Shown in pieces: positions 16,122 through 23,686 of a stretch of DNA of 64,000 bases. Under the pieces are notes generated by a model, which did no database searches, was not told the origin of the DNA, and was given only the letters and a program-made list of their open reading frames with translations. The position numbers and the translations under genes were made by a program. Every line of letters starts with the position of its first letter. Positions within the stretch are counted from its first letter, which is position 1. The DNA lies in the NCBI RefSeq assembly GCF_000420545.1, contig NZ_ATVD01000003.1, positions 248,001 to 312,000 of the forward strand. The letters are read 5' to 3'. This DNA is from Arenimonas oryziterrae DSM 21050 = YC6267. Its GTDB lineage: Bacteria; Pseudomonadota; Gammaproteobacteria; Xanthomonadales; Xanthomonadaceae.

Positions 16122-17531
16122 TCAGATCGCGTAGTACATCGCATATTCCAGCGGGTGCGTGGCCGCGCGGAACTTGGTGACTTCGCCCATCTTCAGCGCG
16201 ATGTAGCCGTCGATGAAGTCGTCGGAGAACACGCCGCCGGCCTTGAGGAAGTCACGGTCCTTGTCGAGCGCGTCCAGGGCCTGGTCGAGGCTGTGGCAGA
16301 CGGTCGGGATGTTCTTCTCTTCTTCCGGCGGCAGGTCGTACAGGTCCTTGTCGCTCGGCGCGCCCGGGTCGATCTGGTTCTTGATACCGTCCAGGCCGGC
16401 CATCATCAGCGCGGCGAAGGTCAGGTAGCCGGAGTTCATCGGATCCGGGAAACGGATCTCGATGCGGCGCGCCTTCGGGTTCGACACGTACGGAATGCGG
16501 CAGCTCGCCGAACGGTTGCGCGCCGAATACGCCAGCATCACCGGCGCTTCGTAACCCGGCACCAGACGCTTGTAGCTGTTGGTGGTGGAGTTGGCGAACG
16601 CGTTGATCGCGCGCGCATGCTTGAAGATACCGCCGATGTACCACAGCGCCATCTGGCTCAGACCGCCGTAGCCGTCGCCGCTGAACAGGTTCACGCCGCC
16701 CTTGGCCAGCGACTGGTGCACGTGCATGCCGCTGCCGTTGTCGCCAACCAGTGGCTTGGGCATGAAGGTCGCGGTCTTGCCGTTGCGGTGCGCGACGTTC
16801 TTGATGATGTATTTCATCATCAGCAGTTCGTCGGCCTTCTGCACCAGCGTGTTGAACTTGGTGCCGATTTCGCACTGGCCGGCGTTCGCGACTTCGTGAT
16901 GGTGCACTTCGACTTCCTGGCCGGCGGCCATGAGTTCCTTGCACATCTCGGCGCGGATGTCGTGCAGCGAGTCGACCGGCGCGACCGGGAAGTAGCCGCC
17001 CTTCAGGCCCGGACGGTAGCCGGTGTTGCCGCCTTCGTATTTCTTCTTGGAATTCCAGTGCGCTTCTTCGGAATCGACTTCGAAGAAGGTGTGGCCCATC
17101 TCGTTGGCGTAGCGCACGGAATCGAAGATGAAGAATTCCGGCTCCGGACCGAAGAACGCAGTGTCGGCGATGCCGCTGGCCTTGAGATAGGCTTCGGCCC
17201 GCTTGGCGACGCCGCGCGGATCGCGCGCATAGGCCTGCATGGTGGCCGGATCGAGAATGTCGCAGACCAGGATCAGGGTCGGGTCGGCGGTGAACGGATC
17301 GATGACCGCCGTGCCGACGTCGGGCAGCAAGATCATGTCGGACTCGTTGATGCCCTTCCAGCCGGAGATCGACGAGCCGTCGAACATCTTGCCGTCTTCG
17401 AACAGGGCCGGCTCGATGATCGAGACCGGGAAGGTCACGTGGTGCTGCACGCCGCGCATGTCGGCAAAACGCAGATCCACGAATTCGATGCCGTGGTCTT
17501 TGATCAGTTTCTGGACGTTCTCGTAGGACAT
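16122..17531 (-). CDS. glnA: Glutamine synthetase, type I
   Basis: 469 residues, standard length for the dodecameric GSI. It makes glutamine from glutamate, ammonia and ATP in the cytoplasm. Motifs seen: the metal/substrate segments FDGSSISGW, the ATP-site block GSGMHVHQS, and NRSASCRIP with the active-site Arg. Tyr398 in [11 protein letters not shown] is the adenylylation site of GSI-beta enzymes, so GlnE-type covalent control is expected. ATG 17531 follows GGAGCG; the upstream extension of the frame is not GS-like. Expression is probably driven by the sigma-54/NtrC promoter at 17566-17689. Confidence 0.98.
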   Translation of the reverse strand: MSYENVQKLIKDHGIEFVDLRFADMRGVQHHVTFPVSIIEPALFEDGKMFDGSSISGWKGINESDMILLPDVGTAVIDPFTADPTLILVCDILDPATMQAYARDPRGVAKRAEAYLKASGIADTAFFGPEPEFFIFDSVRYANEMGHTFFEVDSEEAHWNSKKKYEGGNTGYRPGLKGGYFPVAPVDSLHDIRAEMCKELMAAGQEVEVHHHEVANAGQCEIGTKFNTLVQKADELLMMKYIIKNVAHRNGKTATFMPKPLVGDNGSGMHVHQSLAKGGVNLFSGDGYGGLSQMALWYIGGIFKHARAINAFANSTTNSYKRLVPGYEAPVMLAYSARNRSASCRIPYVSNPKARRIEIRFPDPMNSGYLTFAALMMAGLDGIKNQIDPGAPSDKDLYDLPPEEEKNIPTVCHSLDQALDALDKDRDFLKAGGVFSDDFIDGYIALKMGEVTKFRAATHPLEYAMYYAI

Positions 17532-17565
17532 GACGCGCTCCGGGTGTAGGGGGACACCGAGGAAT

Positions 17566-17581
17566 AGCAAGCGGCGTGCCA
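17566..17581 (-). promoter_or_regulatory. Sigma-54 (-24/-12) promoter of glnA
   Basis: TGGCACGCCGCTTGCT on the minus strand is an exact match to the sigma-54 consensus TGGCACG-N4-TTGCW. Transcription should start near 17555, giving a leader of about 24 bases. Confidence 0.93.
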
Positions 17582-17641
17582 GGCTCGGGTGCAGGCAAGT
17601 GATTGATTTTATTATCGACCCCGGTTGCGAGAAGCCTTAGT

Positions 17642-17689
17642 TGCACCAATTTGGTACGTCGCTGCCGAAATGTGCACCGTCTCTGGGCA
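17642..17689. promoter_or_regulatory. Two NtrC boxes (glnA enhancer)
   Basis: TGCACCAATTTGGTACG (17642-17658) and TGCACCGTCTCTGGGCA (17673-17689) each carry a perfect TGCACC half-site and a degenerate second half. Their centres are 31 bp apart, about three helical turns, at roughly -95 and -126 from the predicted start. This mirrors the E. coli glnAp2 enhancer at about -108 and -140. Confidence 0.82.
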
Positions 17690-17785
17690 TCTGCATGCGA
17701 GGGCCATGACGTATTCTTTCGCGGCCCGGCGCGCGAGCACGCGCCTTTCCTGCGGCCCCGCCGCGCCTGCCGACAAGACCGACCC

Positions 17786-18562
17786 ATGCCCGAGCTGCTG
17801 CAAGCCCTGCTGTTGGGAATCATCGAGGGCATCACCGAATTCCTGCCCATCTCCAGCACCGGACATCTGCTGATCGCCGAACACTGGCTCGGCGCCCGCT
17901 CGGAGCTGTTCAACATCGTCATCCAGGCCGGCGCGATCCTCGCCGTGACCCTGATCTATCGCCAGCGCCTGTGGCAGCTGGCCAGCGGCCTGCATCTGCG
18001 CGAAAACCGCGAGTACGCCCTCAAGCTCGCGCTCGCGTTCGGCATCACGGCCGTGCTCGGCCTGGTCGTGAAAAAACTCGGCTTCGAACTCGACGATGCC
18101 GTGCAACCGATCGCCTGGGCGCTGATTCTCGGCGCGATCTGGATGCTCGCCGCCGAACAGCTCGCCGAGCGCCGCGCCGCGCGGCCCGGCATTTCCTGGA
18201 CGGCCGCCGCCCTGGTCGGACTGGCGCAGGTCGTGGCTGGCATCTTCCCCGGCACCTCGCGCTCGGCCGCAACCATCTTCGTGGCCATGCTCGCGGGCAC
18301 GCGCGATCGCGGCGAGGCGACCGAGTTCGCGTTTCTGGTCGGCATTCCGACCATGTTCGCGGCCAGTGGCTATTCGCTGCTCAAGCAGATGCACGGTGGC
18401 GCGGCCGAAGACTGGACGGCGTTGGCCGTGGCGTTCGCGGCCTCGACGGTCACCGCCTTCATCGCGGTGAAATGGCTGCTGGGCTATATCCAGACCCACC
18501 GCTTCACCGCGTTCTCGATCTACCGCATCGCCCTCGGTGCGTTGCTGCTGACCTTCCTGTAG
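17786..18562 (+). CDS. uppP: Undecaprenyl-diphosphate phosphatase
   Basis: 258 residues, polytopic inner-membrane enzyme that recycles undecaprenyl diphosphate for peptidoglycan and other wall polymers and confers bacitracin resistance. The family signatures are present: GIIEGITEFLPISSTGHL near the N-terminus with the catalytic Glu/Ser/His set, and FPGTSRSAATIFVAML in the second half with the essential Arg. The ATG at 17786 places the protein start at the first helix MPELLQALLLGIIEG, as in the family; the open frame upstream has no similarity. It is divergent from glnA, and the NtrC boxes lie between the two. Confidence 0.95.
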   Translation: MPELLQALLLGIIEGITEFLPISSTGHLLIAEHWLGARSELFNIVIQAGAILAVTLIYRQRLWQLASGLHLRENREYALKLALAFGITAVLGLVVKKLGFELDDAVQPIAWALILGAIWMLAAEQLAERRAARPGISWTAAALVGLAQVVAGIFPGTSRSAATIFVAMLAGTRDRGEATEFAFLVGIPTMFAASGYSLLKQMHGGAAEDWTALAVAFAASTVTAFIAVKWLLGYIQTHRFTAFSIYRIALGALLLTFL

Positions 18563-18614
18563 CCGAACGCCGGACCAGGTGCGGGCGGCGGGCGCGATCT
18601 GCGACCATGCCGGC

Positions 18615-20009
18615 ATGCCGATCAGCCGCCGCAACCTGCTCAAACTCGCCGCGACCTCCGCCGCCGGCAGCGCCCTGCTCGCCGCCGGCTGCCGGCCCGA
18701 GCGTGCACGCGGCGGCCCGCCGAACCTGATCTTTTTCCTCAGCGACGACCAGCGCCACGACACGCTCGGCTGCACCGGCGATCGCCTCGTGCGCACGCCG
18801 GCGATCGACGCGCTCGCCGCGCAGGGCACGCTGTTCCGCAATGCCTTCGTCACGACCTCGATCTGCGCCTCGAGCCGTGCAAGTCTGCTCACCGGCGTCA
18901 GCGAGACGCGGCATCACTACACCTTCAATACGCCGCCGCTGGCCCGGCGCTTCGCCGACGCCAGCTATCCGGCCCTGCTCAAGCGCGCGGGTTATCGCAC
19001 CGCCTGTATCGGCAAGTTCGGCGTGCAGTTGCAGGACGAGGCGCAGAACGGCTTTCTCGATTTCTACGATCCGCGCGACCTGCCGATCGAAAAAGCCGGC
19101 ACCGACGGCCAGCGCCATCACAACGACGAGATCAACACCGACCACGCGCTCGCCTTCCTGCGCGACGTCGATCCAGCGCAACCTTTCTTGCTGGCCCTGA
19201 ATTTCAGCGCCGCGCACGCGCAGGACGACGACCGTGCGCGGCAATACCATCCGACCACCTGGGCGAAGGATCTGTACGCGGACGTGCACTTTCCGCCGCC
19301 GAAGCTCGGCGCGGACTATTTCGAGAGCCAGCCGGAATTCCTCAAGCACTCGCTCAATCGCGAACGCTGGGGCTGGCGCTGGGACACGCCGGAGAAATAC
19401 CAGCGCAACCTGCGCGACTACTACCGCATGGTCAGCGGGCTGGACCACCAGGTCGGCCTGGTCATGGCCGAGCTGCGGCGCCTGGGCCTGCTCGACAACA
19501 GCGTCATCGTCTACGCCTCCGACAACGGCTGCTATCTGGGCGATCGCGGTTTCGCCGACAAATGGACGCACTACGAAGAATCGCTGCGCGTGCCACTCAT
19601 CGTCGCCGACCAGCGCGCGCCGACGCCCGGCGCGCGCGTGGTCGATGCGCTGGCGCTCAATCTCGACGTGCCGGCGACCTTGCTCGATCTCGCCGGCATC
19701 GCGGCGCCGGCGCAGTACCAGGGCCGCTCCCTGCTGCCGCTGATGCGCGGGGCGGCGCCGGCCGATTGGCGCCACGACTTCCTGTGCCAGCACACGATGA
19801 ACGGCGCGGCGATCCCGAAATGGATCGGCGTGCGCGACGAACGTTATGTCTATGCGCGCTATTTCGAGCAGCAGCCGGTGTTCGAATTCCTGCACGACCT
19901 GCACAGCGATCCGACCGAATTCCGCAATCTCGCCGGCGACGCCGGCCATGCCGGGGTACTCGCGACGCTGCGCGCGCGCTGCGATGCGCTGAAGGCCGAG
20001 TGGTCGTAG
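18615..20009 (+). CDS. Tat-exported sulfatase
   Basis: 464 residues of the alkaline-phosphatase/sulfatase superfamily. MPISRRNLLKLAATSAAGSALLAAGC is a twin-arginine signal ending in a cysteine that could be lipidated (the AAGC lipobox is weak). NLIFFLSDDQRHDTLG supplies the metal-binding acids. The active-site signature is ICASSR (Cys84 to Arg88), a C-x-S-x-R form expected to be converted to formylglycine. IGKFG and VIVYASDNG are the further metal/substrate blocks. Start 18615 was chosen because it begins the Tat signal. The natural sulfate ester is unknown. Its stop codon lies in a REP-like palindrome. Confidence 0.9.
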   Translation: MPISRRNLLKLAATSAAGSALLAAGCRPERARGGPPNLIFFLSDDQRHDTLGCTGDRLVRTPAIDALAAQGTLFRNAFVTTSICASSRASLLTGVSETRHHYTFNTPPLARRFADASYPALLKRAGYRTACIGKFGVQLQDEAQNGFLDFYDPRDLPIEKAGTDGQRHHNDEINTDHALAFLRDVDPAQPFLLALNFSAAHAQDDDRARQYHPTTWAKDLYADVHFPPPKLGADYFESQPEFLKHSLNRERWGWRWDTPEKYQRNLRDYYRMVSGLDHQVGLVMAELRRLGLLDNSVIVYASDNGCYLGDRGFADKWTHYEESLRVPLIVADQRAPTPGARVVDALALNLDVPATLLDLAGIAAPAQYQGRSLLPLMRGAAPADWRHDFLCQHTMNGAAIPKWIGVRDERYVYARYFEQQPVFEFLHDLHSDPTEFRNLAGDAGHAGVLATLRARCDALKAEWS

Positions 20010-20055
20010 GAGCGGGCTTGCGGGAGCGGGCTCGCTCCCTCAGACCCGTTCCTAC
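20006..20055. repeat. REP-like palindromic element
   Basis: Outer arms GTAGGAGCGGG (20006-20016) and CCCGTTCCTAC (20045-20055) enclose an inner stem GGGAGC/GCTCCC (20022-20039). The GTAGGAGCGGGCTTGC start is typical of repetitive extragenic palindromes in Pseudomonas and Xanthomonadales. It separates two convergent genes and may stop transcription in both directions. Confidence 0.75.
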
Positions 20056-21044
20056 ATCGCAGAGACTGCCGCGACGAGTTTGGCGGTGACCCAGCGCTCG
20101 GAAAACCCGCGCAGATTGGCGCCTTCGATGAAACCGCAATGGCCGCCGTGTTCGGCAACCTCGAGCGTGGAATGCGCGGGCAGCTGCAGCGCATGCAGGG
20201 TGTCGATCGGAATCACCGGATCGTCGGCTGCGGCGAGCACGCTCACCGGTATCTGCAACCCGGCAAGGCGACCACCGGCGACCGCGTAGCCGGCGAAATA
20301 GTCCTCGACGTCCTGCTTGTCGGTGTGGCGTTTGACCAGCCAGTGGGTGAGGCCGCGCATGTCCTGCGCGAGCACCGCGTCGTCGAAATCATGATGGCTG
20401 GGAAACAGCGCGCGCTTCTTGCGCAGCGAACCGCGCCACTTCTTCATGAAATACCAGTGATAGAACGGCGAGCCCGATTCGAGCGACCGCATCACCGCCG
20501 ACGGATCGACGGCCGGACACACGGCGGCGGCGTGACGCAAGGGGATGCCGGCCTCGGGTGCCGCGAGCGCCAGACGCAGCGCGAAGTTTCCACCCAGCGA
20601 ATACCCGGCGGCGAGGAACGCCGGTGACGGAAACCGTTCGGCGACCCATTTCGTCGCCTGCACGACTTCGGCCAGGCGGCAGGAATGGAACAGGCCTTCG
20701 TTCAGATGATGGGTGTCGCCGTGATCGCGGAAATTGAGCCGGAACACGTCGAAGCCTTCGCCGAGCAGGCGCGCGGCGGTGTGGCGCATGTAGCCCGATT
20801 CGCTGCTGCCTTCCCAGCCGTGCAGCAATAGCACCACGCCGCGCGGATCGCGGCCGGGCACGGCGCTGTGGTGACCGAGCAGGCGCACGCCGTCACCGGC
20901 GTCGATGATGTGTTCACGGGTGATCGCGCCGGTGCGCTGCAGGTCGCGCAAGCCGTTCGCGCGGCGCATCGGCAACGAACTGAGCACCGACTGCAGATGC
21001 GGATTGCGCAGCAGCCGCGGCGGTTTGTAGACGGTACCGGCCAT
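20052..21044 (-). CDS. YheT-family alpha/beta hydrolase
   Basis: 330 residues. The YheT/ABHD1 family signature PRLLRNPHLQSVL is at the N-terminus. GVVLLLHGWEGSSES forms the oxyanion region, AAGYSLGGNFAL is the nucleophile elbow (G-x-S-x-G), DDPVIP supplies the acid and EHGGHCGF the catalytic His. The family hydrolyses esters of unknown identity. The ATG overlaps the stop of the acyltransferase by one base (TGATG), so the two form a lipid-related operon. The TAG stop is supplied by an arm of the REP-like element. Confidence 0.92.
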   Translation of the reverse strand: MAGTVYKPPRLLRNPHLQSVLSSLPMRRANGLRDLQRTGAITREHIIDAGDGVRLLGHHSAVPGRDPRGVVLLLHGWEGSSESGYMRHTAARLLGEGFDVFRLNFRDHGDTHHLNEGLFHSCRLAEVVQATKWVAERFPSPAFLAAGYSLGGNFALRLALAAPEAGIPLRHAAAVCPAVDPSAVMRSLESGSPFYHWYFMKKWRGSLRKKRALFPSHHDFDDAVLAQDMRGLTHWLVKRHTDKQDVEDYFAGYAVAGGRLAGLQIPVSVLAAADDPVIPIDTLHALQLPAHSTLEVAEHGGHCGFIEGANLRGFSERWVTAKLVAAVSAM

Positions 21045-21832
21045 CACAGGCTCATCGCCGCGATGATCCGCTCCCGGCAGGTGTCGGCGACGCGGCGGCG
21101 GCCGTCTTCGCTGGGCGCGACGGGTTCGAGGAAATGCACCTCGGCTACGCGGGACGGTTCGCCAAGCAGACGCAGGAAGTTCGCGAAGAAACTTTCCTTG
21201 GCGCCGAACGCGACGATGGTCTGGGCATTGCCGCCGGCACCGTATTTGAGCGCGACCGGCTGCGCCGGCACGTTGGCCACGACCGCCGGCTGGAAGATGC
21301 GGGCATGGAATACCGAAATCGCGTCGCCGCGCGTGGTGCGCCCTTCGGGAAACACGCCGACCGCCTGACCGCTTTGCAGGCGCAGCACCATCTGGTGCAT
21401 CACGCCGTGCAGGGAGTCGTTGCTGCCGCGATGGTGGTAGATCGTGCTGCCGCGACTGACGATCCAACCCAGCAAGGGCCACGAAGCGATTTCCGCCTTG
21501 GCGACAAAACCCATCATGCGCTGGCTGTGCATCAGGCAGATGTCGATCCAGCTGACATGGTTGGCGACGAACAGGGCCGCGCCCGGCAACGGCGTGCCGA
21601 ACCGGCGCACGCGAAAACCGAACACGCGCACCAGACCTCCCGACCAGACGCGGATGACGAACTGATCGAGCGGTTCGCCGCGGAACCGGATGCGCGCGCA
21701 CAGCGGATTAATCAACAGCAAGGTGATCGGAAGTCCCACCAGCACGTGCAGCGCCAGGAAGGGAAAACGCCAGAGGTAGCGCAAGGGCCGGCGCCAGTCG
21801 GCGGCGGCGGTTGCGTCAGGGGAGGCGGACAT
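21044..21832 (-). CDS. 1-acyl-glycerol-3-phosphate acyltransferase (PlsC-like)
   Basis: 262 residues. An N-terminal membrane segment (FLALHVLVGLPITLLLI) anchors a PlsC-type acyltransferase domain: the catalytic H-x4-D is NHVSWIDICL, and FPEGRTTRG is the phosphate-binding block. It is expected to acylate lysophosphatidic acid or a related lysolipid at the inner membrane. ATG 21832 is chosen; in-frame starts at 21850 and 21868 are possible and no start has a strong ribosome-binding site. It is coupled to the downstream hydrolase. Confidence 0.9.
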   Translation of the reverse strand: MSASPDATAAADWRRPLRYLWRFPFLALHVLVGLPITLLLINPLCARIRFRGEPLDQFVIRVWSGGLVRVFGFRVRRFGTPLPGAALFVANHVSWIDICLMHSQRMMGFVAKAEIASWPLLGWIVSRGSTIYHHRGSNDSLHGVMHQMVLRLQSGQAVGVFPEGRTTRGDAISVFHARIFQPAVVANVPAQPVALKYGAGGNAQTIVAFGAKESFFANFLRLLGEPSRVAEVHFLEPVAPSEDGRRRVADTCRERIIAAMSL

Positions 21833-21895
21833 GGCGCGATTGTGCCCCATGCCAGCTAGAGCCTGCACCCAACTGCGCCGTATGTGCCGCGCGAC

Positions 21896-22510
21896 TCACT
21901 CACGCGGCGTCGACACCGGCCCGGAATCGAAGGCGATCGTGCCCCAATGCCACAGCTGCCCGGGTGGCACGACCGCAGGCAAGGGATCGCTGCCGCGGGT
22001 GAGCGGATAGATCGTCAGTGCCAGCTCGGTGCAGTAGTAACGATCGCGGACATTGACGCCGGCGAGTCCGAGAAAATCGTAGCCCTTGCCTACCAGTCCG
22101 CGGGCGCGCGCGATCGCGGCGGGCCGCGTGGCGGCGGTGGCGGCCTCGGGTTTGATCAGCAGCAGGCGACGCGATTTCGCCACGAAATCCGCGATCGGCG
22201 TTTCATGCACGCCGACGCCTTCGGCTTCGATGACCACGCCGCGTTCGGGGTCGAGCACAGCCGCATGCGAGAGCGGCTGGTTGCTCAAGCTCGCGACGGC
22301 GTTGTCGGTCGCGTGCACGCCACGAATGACCAGCCAATCGCCGGCTTCGCCCTGGCTGTGAATCGCCTGCAGCATCGCCGCCTGGCGATCGTCGGGCGCT
22401 GCGTCGTGGACCCGTGGCTGCATCGCGCAAGCCGAGAGCTGCAAAGCGATCGCGGCGACGGCCCAACGGATCCCGATCAGCGGCGTCGCGCGCACCGGTC
22501 GCTCAGCCAC
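21896..22510 (-). CDS. YiiX/YebB-like permuted papain-fold lipoprotein
   Basis: 204 residues. The N-terminus has a hydrophobic signal and the lipobox LSAC, so a lipoprotein is likely. Features of the permuted NlpC/P60 (YiiX, DUF830) family follow: GDWLVIRG, the His in LSHAAVLD, GKGYDFLGL and the Cys in YYCTEL. These proteins are thought to act as peptidases or acylhydrolases in the envelope. The start is GTG 22510, overlapping the thioesterase stop by eight bases. Residues before the hydrophobic stretch contain several Arg, consistent with a signal n-region. Confidence 0.82.
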   Translation of the reverse strand: MAERPVRATPLIGIRWAVAAIALQLSACAMQPRVHDAAPDDRQAAMLQAIHSQGEAGDWLVIRGVHATDNAVASLSNQPLSHAAVLDPERGVVIEAEGVGVHETPIADFVAKSRRLLLIKPEAATAATRPAAIARARGLVGKGYDFLGLAGVNVRDRYYCTELALTIYPLTRGSDPLPAVVPPGQLWHWGTIAFDSGPVSTPRE

Positions 22511-22925
22511 CGACGACCGCGGCGGTCATGCGCGAGAGGCAGACCAGACGGCCGGCCTCGTCCTCGATGCGGATTTCCCACAGCTGCGTGCTGCGTCCCA
22601 CGTGCACGGCGCGCGCGGTGCCGGTCACGAGACCGGACTTGGTCGCGCGCACGTGATTGGCATTGATCTCCAGGCCGACGGCCTGCTGATTCTCTTCCAC
22701 GCACAAGTTGCCAGCAGTGCTCGCGAGCGTTTCCGCGAGCAGGACGGACGAACCGCCATGCAGCAGGCCATACGGCTGTTTGGTACGTGCATCGACCGGC
22801 ATGGTGCCGCGCACGTAGTCATCGCCGAGCTCGGTGATGACGATGCCCAGCGCCGATATCGCGGTATCGGCGCCGAGGGCGTTGAGCTGATCGAGCGTGG
22901 GACGCCGACGAAAAGGACTGCTCAT
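22503..22925 (-). CDS. PaaI/YdiI-type hotdog thioesterase
   Basis: 140 residues of the hotdog fold. GLLHGGSSVLLAETLAS is the PaaI/YdiI signature with the HGG turn and catalytic Glu, and LEINANHVRA the central strand. It should hydrolyse an aryl- or acyl-CoA in the cytoplasm; members act on DHNA-CoA in menaquinone synthesis or on phenylacetyl-type thioesters. Nothing nearby fixes the substrate. It sits 13 bases after the DUF1232 gene and overlaps the downstream lipoprotein gene. Confidence 0.9.
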   Translation of the reverse strand: MSSPFRRRPTLDQLNALGADTAISALGIVITELGDDYVRGTMPVDARTKQPYGLLHGGSSVLLAETLASTAGNLCVEENQQAVGLEINANHVRATKSGLVTGTARAVHVGRSTQLWEIRIEDEAGRLVCLSRMTAAVVGG

Positions 22926-22938
22926 CGGCGATAAAGGC

Positions 22939-23550
22939 TTAGCGGACGCGCAGCATGCCCGGGCGCCAGGCCGAGGTGTAACCGGCGCGCGCGTAGCCGG
23001 AGCTGTCGCCGTAGCCGGTGCCGCCGGCGTCGCGGTTGCGGCGGCGGTGCATGCGGTCCTGCAGTTCGTCGCGGCGCGAGTCGAGCCAATCGGCGCGGCC
23101 GACGCTGGCCGGATTCAGGCCGCGGCGGGTCGCTTCGCCCTGACGGAATTCGCAGAATTCCTCGTAGGCGTCGAGTTCGTGCTTGAGCTCGGTCACGCAG
23201 ATCTCGATCGCGATCGCGTCGTCGAAATAGCCCAGGACCGGCACATTGTCAGGAATGATGTCGGCCGGATCGGCGAAGTACACCAGCGCCGACAGCACGT
23301 GCTTGCGATCTTCGTCGCCGAGCGCCCAACCTTCGTCGCGCACCATCGCGATCAGCGCGTCGAGCTTGTCCAGGCGCTGCAGGATGAAGTCCGGCAGGGC
23401 GACCTTGTTGGCTTCCTCGAGCAGCTGGCTGGCCGCGCCGACGATTTCTTCGGTGCTCTTGGCGCCGGCAGTGGCGCCGGCGGCCTTGATGGCCGAATGG
23501 AAGTGTTCGAGGTCGCGGTCGGAGAGTTCGAAGCTGATGGCGAGGGGCAT
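22939..23550 (-). CDS. YkvA-like (DUF1232) protein
   Basis: 203 residues. The core ALVYFADPADIIPDNVPVLG then FDDAIAIEICV is the DUF1232/YkvA signature, here in a longer protein with a helical N-terminal region and an Arg/Gly-rich tail (RRRNRDAGGTGYGDSSGYAR). The DUF1232 helical hairpin is often membrane-associated in other proteins, but here it is only weakly hydrophobic. Function is not established. First gene of a three-gene set with the thioesterase and lipoprotein. Confidence 0.85.
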   Translation of the reverse strand: MPLAISFELSDRDLEHFHSAIKAAGATAGAKSTEEIVGAASQLLEEANKVALPDFILQRLDKLDALIAMVRDEGWALGDEDRKHVLSALVYFADPADIIPDNVPVLGYFDDAIAIEICVTELKHELDAYEEFCEFRQGEATRRGLNPASVGRADWLDSRRDELQDRMHRRRNRDAGGTGYGDSSGYARAGYTSAWRPGMLRVR

Positions 23551-23615
23551 GGCAGGTTTCCGGCAGTGCGGGAGCGAGACCCCGCAGCCTAGGCGCAGGC
23601 GCTGGCGGCGTCAAT

Positions 23616-23686
23616 CCGGACCCCGCGCGGAAACGGCGGAAACGGCCACCGAACGCGGTCCGGACACCCGCCGGGACGGGGTCCGG
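23616..23686. repeat. 10-bp inverted repeat in intergenic region
   Basis: CCGGACCCCG (23616-23625) and CGGGGTCCGG (23677-23686) are perfect inverted copies 51 bases apart, the second ending next to the ClsC-type gene stop at 23687. A further GGTCCGGAC palindrome lies between. Possibly a terminator or REP-like relic; no T-run. Confidence 0.5.
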
